A stretch of 8,739 bases of DNA from Clostridiales bacterium (lineage in GTDB: Bacteria > Bacillota > Clostridia > Oscillospirales > QAMX01): the NCBI GenBank assembly GCA_012841675.1, contig DUUG01000323.1, forward strand, positions 1 through 8,739, in the 5' to 3' direction. This document shows positions 1 to 5,849 of the stretch, in pieces. The translations under genes and the position numbers were made by a program. Within the stretch, counting starts at the first letter, position 1, and each line of letters opens with the position of its first letter. The notes under the pieces were generated by a model. That model was not told where the DNA came from and ran no database searches. It was given only the letters and a program-made list of their open reading frames with translations.

Positions 1-342
1 AGGAATAAATACCAACTGCGTTTGCTTTTTGGAGGGCATACGGACAATTTCTGCCATGGTGAGCGGATCCGGCCCGCTCATGAGATTTTTCTCCCTGGCT
101 TGCCGGGCCATAAACGTCTGTATGGCGCGGCTTCCCGCCTCTATCTGCTCTTTGGCCATGGTGGCCAAACGTTTTATGCCAATCTCATCGAAAAAATCGC
201 CATTGTCCAGCTTGGGCCTGATAGGCTCGGACTTCATCTGAAAACCGTTTCGTCGTCTTTGGACGGTCCATTCCGCCCGTTCTATTTGATATTCGAGCCT
301 AGCCGGCGTCGTTTGAATCCGAAGCGTATACTCGACTCTCAT
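1..342 (-). CDS. DUF6470 (YviE-like) flagellar-locus protein, partial: 3' end lies beyond base 1
   Basis: The reverse strand opens at an ATG at 342 and stays open for 114 codons to the window edge without a stop, so the C-terminal part is missing (family members are usually near 190 residues). The protein starts MRVEYTLRIQTTPARLEYQI, the 'I-x-T-T-P-A-x-L' opening typical of YviE/DUF6470 proteins. A basic, charged middle and a predicted helical stretch (about residues 58-90, rich in K, E, Q, R, A) follow. Only 3 bases separate it from the flgL stop. Its upstream sequence holds only a weak GAG-type ribosome binding site inside the flgL end, which suggests coupling to flgL translation. The position directly after flgL matches B. 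subtilis, where yviE sits between flgL and fliW. The molecular function of the family is not established; a link to flagellar assembly or to FliW is inferred from position only. Confidence 0.82.
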   Translation of the reverse strand, partial: MRVEYTLRIQTTPARLEYQIERAEWTVQRRRNGFQMKSEPIRPKLDNGDFFDEIGIKRLATMAKEQIEAGSRAIQTFMARQAREKNLMSGPDPLTMAEIVRMPSKKQTQLVFIP

Positions 343-345
343 GGC

Positions 346-1314
346 TTATCTCAAGTAATCCAAGAGGGAGGGCTGTAATATTTTAGTTCCAATCTGCAGA
401 CAGGCGTCATACGCCAACTCCCGTTCGCTGTATAGAATCGCACCCTGGTCAATGGTCAAAACTTCAAGCTCCACCTGTTTTTTGGATTCGGAAAGCTTTT
501 GATCGGCCAAGCGCTCCGAAAAATAGGAAATGAAGTTGCTTTTTTCGCCGATGCTGACATAGTTCATCCGCGTCCGATCGGCCAGCTCGTTAAACTTTTG
601 GGAATACAGCTCAAAATCGCTCAAATCCCCGGATTCCAGCTTGTCGGCAATATCGCCAAGCAGGTTAAAGAGGTTGTTGGTAATGCCGTTGGCGTCCACG
701 CCTGTGCCTAAAAGCTCGGCACCGGAAAATGCGCTGTTCATGGCAGAATCGGCCGAAACCTCGCCGCTTCCGTCCAGCGTTAAGCCGACGCCGATATCTA
801 CAAAGCGTGGCTCGGCGTCAAAGGTGTCGGTGTCCACGTTCTGCCCCTTATAGAGCAGGCGGCCGTTGGCATCTCTTGTAAAAGGAACCACGTCGTTGGT
901 AGAGCCGCCGAAGATATAGTCTCCGGAAAAGGTGGCATTGGCCGCATTCATAATATTGGTTTGATAGCTTCTTAAAGTGTTGGCAACGGTTTTCCGCGCC
1001 GTTTCATCGCTTGTGCCGGTAATGCCCTGCATAATCTGCGCCAGCGCATCCTTGCAAATATCGTTGATGATGGCTACCGTATTTTCCGCTTCGTCTAACC
1101 GCCCCTGCACTTCCGTTAGGTTTGTGTTGTAGACACTGTTTCTAAACAGGCTCTTCCGAACCTGAAAGGCACGCATCGCCGCGGCAGGATCCTCGGACAC
1201 GCTTAGAAACTTCCGCTGGGAAGCGACCTTTTCGGCCGTATTCATGAATTCCGAGTGGTTTTTATTCAGCATATGCAGATACTTGCCTGCAACAAGCTTA
1301 TTGGTTAAACGCAT
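346..1314 (-). CDS. flgL: Flagellar hook-associated protein 3 (hook-filament junction)
   Basis: FlgL forms the second junction ring between hook and filament outside the cell and is exported by the flagellar type III system, normally with FlgN as chaperone. The 322-residue protein has the flagellin-like N-terminal helix region, with the SEDPAAAMRAFQVR segment at about residues 40-53 matching the usual S-x-D-P-x-x-A-x-R-A motif. It also has the classic C-terminal end (ILQPSLLDYLR, residues 312-322), and the variable middle is glycine and aspartate rich. The ATG is preceded by AAGGAAG at 1322-1328, spaced 7 bases, which supports this start. It lies 27 bases after flgK and 3 bases before the DUF6470 gene, within the flgM operon. 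Two cysteines sit in the terminal helical regions (in INDICKDAL and AYDACLQ), which is uncommon for an exported axial protein. Family assignment is firm from both termini and the neighbours. Confidence 0.96.
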   Translation of the reverse strand: MRLTNKLVAGKYLHMLNKNHSEFMNTAEKVASQRKFLSVSEDPAAAMRAFQVRKSLFRNSVYNTNLTEVQGRLDEAENTVAIINDICKDALAQIMQGITGTSDETARKTVANTLRSYQTNIMNAANATFSGDYIFGGSTNDVVPFTRDANGRLLYKGQNVDTDTFDAEPRFVDIGVGLTLDGSGEVSADSAMNSAFSGAELLGTGVDANGITNNLFNLLGDIADKLESGDLSDFELYSQKFNELADRTRMNYVSIGEKSNFISYFSERLADQKLSESKKQVELEVLTIDQGAILYSERELAYDACLQIGTKILQPSLLDYLR

Positions 1315-1341
1315 ACAGGTACTTCCTTCCCTGGGCTTATG

Positions 1342-2787
1342 TTATCGGCCAACAACGCCCATTCGGTTGATGATAACGTCAAGCGCCTCATCCAGCGTGG
1401 TCATAAACCGGGCCGCCGCCTCAAACGCCTTTTGATAACGCATGAGATTTGCCGTTTCCTCGTTGAGAGACACGCCCATAATAGATTCCCGCTGGTTGGC
1501 AACGGTTGCCTTCACAAGCTTAGACGTATTCTCTAGGTTTTGGTAAAAGTTCAAGTCTGTGCCAGCTTCCAGCATCAGCGACAGCGTAAATTCTTCAAAT
1601 GTGCCCGTAAATGTCGGAGAAATAGTGCGGGCTTGATCCATGGCGCAAATCATCCGCAGGATATTGTCGGGTTCCCCCGCAAGAGAGCCGGTTTGCGATG
1701 GGGTCAGAAAGTTAGCATCGGCCAACCACTCATCGGAAATGCGCAAGCTCTTCGCATCGTCTCCGACAAACAAGGGTTTTTCTTCCCCGTCTAAGGCATT
1801 CAGTTCATTAAACGTGTTTTTCAGCGCCATGGCCAGATCGTCTATGCTCTGCTGGTAATAGGCAATACCGCGGAATGAGTTCTCGCCCGAAAGGGCATAG
1901 CCGCCTTTGCCGTTCAGCATATCCAGGCTGCCGGCCACAATGCCGCTGTTGACAGTTATCTCGCCTGCTTCTTCTGCGCTTGCATATGCTAGAGAGATAG
2001 AACCGTCTGCATCGGTTACCACAGAGACAGTGGATGCAGCCGCCGTCTGCCCGTCGAGAAGGACTGTGTTTCCTACCCGGATGGTGAGGGTTCCGTCGTC
2101 ATGGGGCTCGGTTTGAATGCCGATTAAATCGGCCAGACGATCCAGATGCGCATTGCGGGTATCGTACAATTCGTTGGTGCCCCCGCCGCGCATGGTTTCC
2201 GTTTTTATCGTATCATTGAGCTGGTTGATTTTATCAAGCAGCTGGTTAATTTCCGAAACACTGGTATCTAAATCTTCCGTTTCCTGCTGGACAATGGTTT
2301 CCAGCCGGGTGCTGTACTGATTTAAGGTTTTGGTGATTTTCTGGGCTGCGGAGCGGACAATGCCGGAAAATTCGATATCCCCCGCATGGCTGGAAAGGGT
2401 TTGCAGGCTGGCATACAGCTCTTCCATCATGCTGTTTAAGCCGTTTGTCTGCGTTTCATCCAAAACGGCTCTTACGTCCGACAAAACAGAAACCTTCTTG
2501 CTTAGAGAACCGTAATCCGCCGCGGCACTCCGGTAACGAATATCTAAGAAATTATCTCTTATCTGGCGGATGCCGTCTAAAGAAACGCCGCCCCCAGCCA
2601 AATTCCGGGTGTTTTCCGCCGTTTTCGCTTTGGTGACACCGGCGGAAGCCGTACTTTGCCGAACCTCCTGCCGGGAGTAGCCGTCGGTAGAGATGTTCGC
2701 CATATTCTGACCCGTTACATCCAGACCCACTTGCGCTGCCTGCATGCCGGATTTTGCAATTTCAAATCCGAAAAAAGTTGCTCTCAT
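1342..2787 (-). CDS. flgK: Flagellar hook-associated protein 1 (hook-filament junction)
   Basis: FlgK caps the finished hook and forms the first junction ring on which FlgL and the filament assemble; it is a late export substrate bound by FlgN. The 481-residue product has the rod/hook family N-terminal motif (VTGQNMANISTDGYSRQ, residues 24-40) and the matching C-terminal segment, with NLMRYQKAFEAAARFMTTLD followed by a D-x-I-I-N-R-M-G end (last 40 residues or so). A long helical region with many Q, E, D and L residues lies at about residues 80-190, as expected for the D1 domain. The length is at the short end for FlgK, implying compact outer domains. It starts 10 bases after flgN; the upstream GGTGA is a weak ribosome binding site, so translation may depend on coupling to flgN. 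One cysteine (RMICAMDQ) is visible. The identification is firm. Confidence 0.96.
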   Translation of the reverse strand: MRATFFGFEIAKSGMQAAQVGLDVTGQNMANISTDGYSRQEVRQSTASAGVTKAKTAENTRNLAGGGVSLDGIRQIRDNFLDIRYRSAAADYGSLSKKVSVLSDVRAVLDETQTNGLNSMMEELYASLQTLSSHAGDIEFSGIVRSAAQKITKTLNQYSTRLETIVQQETEDLDTSVSEINQLLDKINQLNDTIKTETMRGGGTNELYDTRNAHLDRLADLIGIQTEPHDDGTLTIRVGNTVLLDGQTAAASTVSVVTDADGSISLAYASAEEAGEITVNSGIVAGSLDMLNGKGGYALSGENSFRGIAYYQQSIDDLAMALKNTFNELNALDGEEKPLFVGDDAKSLRISDEWLADANFLTPSQTGSLAGEPDNILRMICAMDQARTISPTFTGTFEEFTLSLMLEAGTDLNFYQNLENTSKLVKATVANQRESIMGVSLNEETANLMRYQKAFEAAARFMTTLDEALDVIINRMGVVGR

Positions 2788-2797
2788 GGTTTCACCG

Positions 2798-3217
2798 TTA
2801 CACTTTCGTCGTAATTAGATGCCCCTGTCCGCTCAGACCGGCCTTCTCCTGCAAATGACGCAAGGTGGACAAACGAGTTTCCACCAGCTTCCGGTTTCTT
2901 TCTGCTACGTCTTGCAGTTGGTCCATTACCGCTTTCAGCTTTTCATACAGCGGCATGAATATGAGCTTGTTTTGCAGCGAATGTTCCGCCAGTTCTAAGA
3001 GGGTTTCATGCCCCATGGCGCTGCAAAGGGCTTGCCGTTTGGTTTCCAAGTTGTGGCATTCTAATAAAATTGCCTGCTGCCGGTTCAAGAGGGGGGTCAG
3101 CCCTTCCGCGTCTCCCTTGACAAGCAGCTCTGTCTTTTCCTGTTCCAAAGATAGAAGCTCGCTGTACCGGTCGTGCAGACTGGTAAGGAGATCTGCTAAG
3201 TTTTTACGCTCTGTCAT
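2798..3217 (-). CDS. flgN: Flagellar export chaperone for FlgK and FlgL
   Basis: FlgN is a small cytoplasmic helical protein that binds the C-terminal helices of FlgK and FlgL and delivers them to the FlhA C-terminal domain. The 139-residue product is almost wholly helical in composition (rich in L, E, Q, K, R) with no membrane segment. It contains the pattern usual for FlgN: a first helix around residues 5-35 (LADLLTSLHDRYSELLSLEQ), a loop with G-D-A-E-G-L, and two further long helices ending near residue 125. Its ATG overlaps the flgM stop as ATGA (3214-3217) and has AGAGGA at 3224-3229 with 6-base spacing, so it is translationally coupled to flgM. Primary sequence in this family is poorly conserved; the call rests on length, helical pattern and the flgM-flgN-flgK-flgL order, the same as in B. 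subtilis (where it is called yvyG). Confidence 0.9.
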   Translation of the reverse strand: MTERKNLADLLTSLHDRYSELLSLEQEKTELLVKGDAEGLTPLLNRQQAILLECHNLETKRQALCSAMGHETLLELAEHSLQNKLIFMPLYEKLKAVMDQLQDVAERNRKLVETRLSTLRHLQEKAGLSGQGHLITTKV

Positions 3218-3519
3218 TCTTTATCCTCTAATCTTCCGCACAGCGCCTCGGCAATTTCCCGGGAGGAAGTGCGGTAAGTTCCGGATGCAATTTCGTTTTT
3301 CAGGCGCAGAAGCTTCTCCGCAGACGCCGGTTCAGAGACCTCGGCTGCGATTCGCTTAGCCATGCCTTGTATTCCAGATCGCCTTTTGGCTTCATTCGTA
3401 ATGCGCAAGCTGTCCTTTTCCGGACGCGAAGCGGCAGGATTGTTTCTCTCCGCAGACGCTTTGCTGCTTGCCGTTATGGAATGATACATCTCATTGAGCT
3501 TGACGCGATTAATCTTCAT
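3214..3519 (-). CDS. flgM: Negative regulator of flagellin synthesis (anti-sigma-28 factor)
   Basis: FlgM binds the flagellar sigma factor in the cytoplasm and blocks late-gene transcription until the hook-basal body is complete. With the start chosen here the product is 101 residues, near the usual family length. The N-terminal half is low-complexity and polar, as expected for the disordered export part. The C-terminal half (about residues 68-97) carries the sigma-binding pattern: RLKNEIASGTYRTSSREIAE closely follows the family motif 'L-K-x-x-I-x-x-G-x-Y-x-x-x-x-x-x-I-A'. An in-frame GTG at 3528 would add three residues, but ATG at 3519 is preferred. AGGTGA (3525-3530) lies 5 bases before it, the resulting MKIN opening is common in Gram-positive FlgM, and the GTG overlaps that ribosome binding site and would sit only a few bases from the predicted transcription start. 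It is the first gene behind the SigD-type promoter, giving negative feedback. Confidence 0.94.
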   Translation of the reverse strand: MKINRVKLNEMYHSITASSKASAERNNPAASRPEKDSLRITNEAKRRSGIQGMAKRIAAEVSEPASAEKLLRLKNEIASGTYRTSSREIAEALCGRLEDKE

Positions 3520-3522
3520 ATT

Positions 3523-3530
3523 CCTCACCT
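3523..3530 (-). promoter_or_regulatory. Ribosome binding site that decides the flgM start
   Basis: On the minus strand AGGTGAGG runs from 3530 down to 3523, just before the ATG at 3519-3517. The AGGTGA part matches the 16S anti-Shine-Dalgarno complement with 5-base spacing to this ATG. The alternative GTG start (3528-3526) lies inside the site and therefore would have no ribosome binding site of its own. Confidence 0.7.
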
Positions 3531-3537
3531 GTATGCT

Positions 3538-3564
3538 ATATCGGCACAGACCGGAAATAGTTTA
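3538..3564 (-). promoter_or_regulatory. SigD/sigma-28 promoter for flgM-flgN-flgK-flgL-DUF6470
   Basis: On the minus strand, TAAA at 3564-3561 (-35) is followed by exactly 15 bases and then GCCGATAT at 3545-3538 (-10). This is identical to the B. subtilis SigD consensus (TAAA-N15-GCCGATAT) at all 12 consensus positions. The site lies in the 57-base gap between the stop of the flgG-type gene and flgM, the largest gap in the window, with correct orientation. Transcription should begin near 3531-3533, giving a leader of only about 12-14 bases that begins almost at the flgM ribosome binding site. The cognate sigma factor is encoded upstream in the same cluster. Read-through from the upstream genes is also likely, since no terminator is visible. 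Confidence 0.92.
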
Positions 3565-3576
3565 GTTGATTTGGGT

Positions 3577-4272
3577 TCAGGTTCGCATAGACTGCACAGC
3601 TTGTTCCAATTCGTCTGCCGTTTGGATCATTTTCAAATTGTATTGATATCCCCGCTGGGCCGTCATCAGCTCCATCATCTCCGTAATTAAGCTTACGTTG
3701 GAGGTTTCGCCGACACCTTCCAGAATACGAGACTCGTTATCAATAAGTGCCGGGCCTGATGCTTCGGTCATGGCAAACTTTCCATCGCCCAGCGCATTCA
3801 GCCCTTCCGCGTTGGCAAACCGGTACAGCGCCGCCGCCTGCAGCACATCCGGCGTCAGCCGGTCGGCGGAAATGCGGTTGTGTTCTCGATCCATTACATA
3901 GTCGCCGTAGGGCGTGACAACATAATTGCCGTCCTCCTCGGCAGAGAGCATAAAGCGGCCCGCTCGCGTAAAGGAAACAGCACCTGTTTCGTCTGTTACC
4001 ACAAAAAAGCCATCGCCGGAAATAGCCACATCCACCTGTGAAGTGACGTCTAAATTCCCTTGGCTTACGTTGCGGGTTATGGCACTAATCCGGCTGCCGT
4101 TACCAACGGTCACAGTGCTGCCGGATACGTTTGTTTCCACCAGCTCGGAAAAACTGACCCGCCGGGCTTGGTAGCCCATGGTGTTGACGTTTGCTATATT
4201 GTTCGCCGTCACATTTAAGCTGGTCTGATAGCTTCTCGCGCCTGCTTTGGCGGCATAAAATCCATTAATCAT
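3577..4272 (-). CDS. flgG: Flagellar basal-body rod protein, FlgG/FlhP type
   Basis: Proteins of this family form the distal rod of the flagellar basal body and are exported by the flagellar type III system. The 231-residue product has the rod-family N-terminal motif (VTANNIANVNTMGYQ, residues 21-35), a central D-V-A-I-S-G-D-G-F-F segment (about residues 81-90) and the C-terminal domain with EMMELMTAQRGYQYNLKMIQ ahead of TADELEQAV. Those three elements define the flagellar hook-basal body protein family. The segment NTMGY has Met where most relatives have Pro, Val or Thr, and the protein is somewhat shorter than a typical 260-residue FlgG. The ATG has GGAGGG at 4280-4285 with 7-base spacing. 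It lies 18 bases after the other rod gene. Which member of the FlgF/FlgG (FlhO/FlhP) pair this is cannot be settled from sequence alone; FlgG is favoured by the A-Q-R-x-Y-x-x-N-x-K-x-I-Q-T-A-D-E C-terminal motif. Confidence 0.85.
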   Translation of the reverse strand: MINGFYAAKAGARSYQTSLNVTANNIANVNTMGYQARRVSFSELVETNVSGSTVTVGNGSRISAITRNVSQGNLDVTSQVDVAISGDGFFVVTDETGAVSFTRAGRFMLSAEEDGNYVVTPYGDYVMDREHNRISADRLTPDVLQAAALYRFANAEGLNALGDGKFAMTEASGPALIDNESRILEGVGETSNVSLITEMMELMTAQRGYQYNLKMIQTADELEQAVQSMRT

Positions 4273-4290
4273 AGTCTATCCCTCCGGTTA

Positions 4291-5031
4291 CTACACGCGG
4301 CCGATTTCGGTAGTGGTTTTCTGATTGACGGAATCCAGCATGCGGATGGCTTGGCTGCACATCTGGAACGCCCTGGATGCCTCCATCATGGATATCATCT
4401 CGTCTAATACATCCACGTTAGATGTTTCCAGCTGGTTTTGCAGAACCTGGCCGGTAAAGCCCACGTCTGTACCGTCAAACACATAGGTGCCGTCGGCATT
4501 CTGCGCCAAACCTGCCGGGTTTTCCGGTGTCACTACTCTTAAGTTGGCAGCCACACCCTCCGGCGTTTGAATCTGCCCGTTGGGCATAACGGTTACATCC
4601 GATGCGCCGCCCAGCTGGATCGGGCCATCGACCCCCAACACAAACCCGCCTGTGGCGGATACTAGGAATCCTTCCGGGTTTAGGCCAAACTGGCCATTTC
4701 TTGTAAGAGATATGCTTCCGTCGGGGTTGGCAATGGTAAAGAAGCCGTCTCCCGCAATGGTGAGATCCAGCGCTCTGTCCGTCTGCCAGAGGTTTCCCTG
4801 CCCTTCGTAGGAAAACACCTCCGCCGCTAAAGCACCGTAGGTGGTGGCACCTACCTGATCCGATTGCCCGTTTGACAAGCGGTATGTCATATGTTCCTGG
4901 AACGTGGAGGTAATCAAAGTCTGCCGCTTATACCCCGGCGTGTTGATATTGGCCAGGTTGTTGGCCGTAACGTCCAAAGCACGGGCACGGGTCAGCATGC
5001 CTGCCGTGGCGGTGTAAATTGCATTGTCCAT
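4291..5031 (-). CDS. flgF: Flagellar basal-body rod protein, FlgF/FlhO type
   Basis: This is the first of two tandem rod-family genes, encoding a 246-residue exported axial protein. It shows the N-terminal rod motif (VTANNLANINTPGYKRQ, residues 21-37) and the central L-D-L-T-I-A-G-D-G-F-F segment (about residues 87-97). A T-R-N-G-x-F stretch and the C-terminal coiled segment (SNVDVLDEMISMMEASRAFQ, then Q-A-I-R-M-L-D) follow. The E-M-x-x-M-M-E-A-S-R-A-F pattern and G-R-V end resemble the FlhO/FlgF-like members found in Bacillota rather than the distal-rod FlgG type, so flgF is the preferred symbol. Paralogue naming in this family is unreliable. The gene starts 11 bases after the sigma gene. 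Its AGGAGG (5039-5044) overlaps the sigma stop codon as TAGGAGG with 7-base spacing to the ATG, one of the strongest ribosome binding sites in the window. One cysteine occurs in the C-terminal helix (FQMCSQ). Confidence 0.85.
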   Translation of the reverse strand: MDNAIYTATAGMLTRARALDVTANNLANINTPGYKRQTLITSTFQEHMTYRLSNGQSDQVGATTYGALAAEVFSYEGQGNLWQTDRALDLTIAGDGFFTIANPDGSISLTRNGQFGLNPEGFLVSATGGFVLGVDGPIQLGGASDVTVMPNGQIQTPEGVAANLRVVTPENPAGLAQNADGTYVFDGTDVGFTGQVLQNQLETSNVDVLDEMISMMEASRAFQMCSQAIRMLDSVNQKTTTEIGRV

Positions 5032-5042
5032 AGTGCCGCCTC

Positions 5043-5822
5043 CTAATTCTCTAAATATTGCTTCATGGCGCTTTTCAGCTTCGAAATTGCCTTAGAGTGA
5101 ATCTGGGAAACACGGGATATGGTTACTCCCATAACAAAGGCAATTTCTTTTAACTTCAGTTCTTCTTTATAGTACAGGGAAAGCACGGTTTTTTCCTGCT
5201 CGTTGAGGCCATCTATCAGCATTTCCAATTGATTTTTCAGCTCGTCTTCTAACAGCGACTGCTCGGGGGTGACTCCCGAGGAGTCTTTAACGGCATCAAT
5301 CCTTGCAATGTCGGCATCCAAAAGCATTTCTTCCAGGGCAAGAATCTGAAAATTTGCTTCCTCCTGCCGGATTTTGGCAACCTCAGAAGGCTCAACATTC
5401 AGGTGCTCCGCCAGCTCCTTGTCCGACGGCGGATATCCTTTGGCAAGCTCCAGTTGGGAAGCCTCTTCGTTTAGCTCTTTTACCCGGCGCCTGGCTTCCC
5501 TAGGAACCCAGTCCTGCTTCCGGATATAGTCTACAATGGCGCCCCGCACCCGGATAGAAGCAAACGTGTCAAACTGGATGCCCTTGCGATAGTCATACCG
5601 GTCAATGCAGGCAATCAGCTCGATAATGCTTTGACTGGCCAAATCCTCCAATTCGGTAATATGTCTTGCCAAGGGCTGCATTCTGCGGACATTGCAGGAG
5701 ACAATATAGAGATATGCTTCCAGAATTTCATTGCGAAGCCCTACATCCCGGGTTTTCTCATACCGTTCCCATACATCTTGCGTTATTTTGTTTTCCGTTG
5801 GTTTTGCAAAGTCCAGAAACAT
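5043..5822 (-). CDS. fliA: RNA polymerase sigma factor for flagellar late genes (sigma-28; FliA/SigD/WhiG family)
   Basis: This 259-residue cytoplasmic protein directs RNA polymerase to late flagellar, motility and often chemotaxis promoters and is inhibited by FlgM. Region 2 spans about residues 28-107, with core-binding helix ELEDLASQSIIELIACIDRYD and the promoter -10 recognition part FDTFASIRVRGAIVDYIRK-x-D-W-V-P-R. Region 3 is around residues 108-165. Region 4 (about 205-255) contains LNEQEKTVLSLYYKEELKLK and a helix-turn-helix ending SRVSQIHSKAISKLK, all close to B. subtilis SigD. The ATG at 5822 has GAGG at 5832-5835, spaced 9 bases. It lies 27 bases behind flhA. An oddity is that two positions occupied by glycine in SigD's region 2 (G-M-L-G) are Ser65 and Glu68 here. 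The family call is firm, and the name sigD would be equally valid. Confidence 0.96.
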   Translation of the reverse strand: MFLDFAKPTENKITQDVWERYEKTRDVGLRNEILEAYLYIVSCNVRRMQPLARHITELEDLASQSIIELIACIDRYDYRKGIQFDTFASIRVRGAIVDYIRKQDWVPREARRRVKELNEEASQLELAKGYPPSDKELAEHLNVEPSEVAKIRQEEANFQILALEEMLLDADIARIDAVKDSSGVTPEQSLLEDELKNQLEMLIDGLNEQEKTVLSLYYKEELKLKEIAFVMGVTISRVSQIHSKAISKLKSAMKQYLEN

Positions 5823-5849
5823 TCTGTAATGCCTCTTTTCTGCCCGCGT

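Noticed and set aside
790..797. GCCGATAT on the plus strand inside flgL
   Set aside because: It would be antisense, has CGTC rather than TAAA at the right spacing, and no plus-strand gene follows.
1342..1349. A GCCGATAA sequence on the minus strand just before flgL, resembling a SigD -10 box
   Set aside because: It encodes the last codons and stop of flgK, and at 15-17 bases upstream there is no TAAA-like -35 (AACC, CAAC, TCAA), so chance is more likely than a second SigD promoter.
2865..3359. Plus-strand open frame of 164 codons opposite flgN and flgM, rich in Ser, Cys and Arg
   Set aside because: Its composition is that of a complement-strand shadow, and it crosses two well-supported coupled genes.
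5823..5849. Possible terminator or separate promoter between flhA and the sigma gene
   Set aside because: The 27 bases hold a GAGG ribosome binding site but no inverted repeat with a T-run and no recognisable -35/-10 pair.
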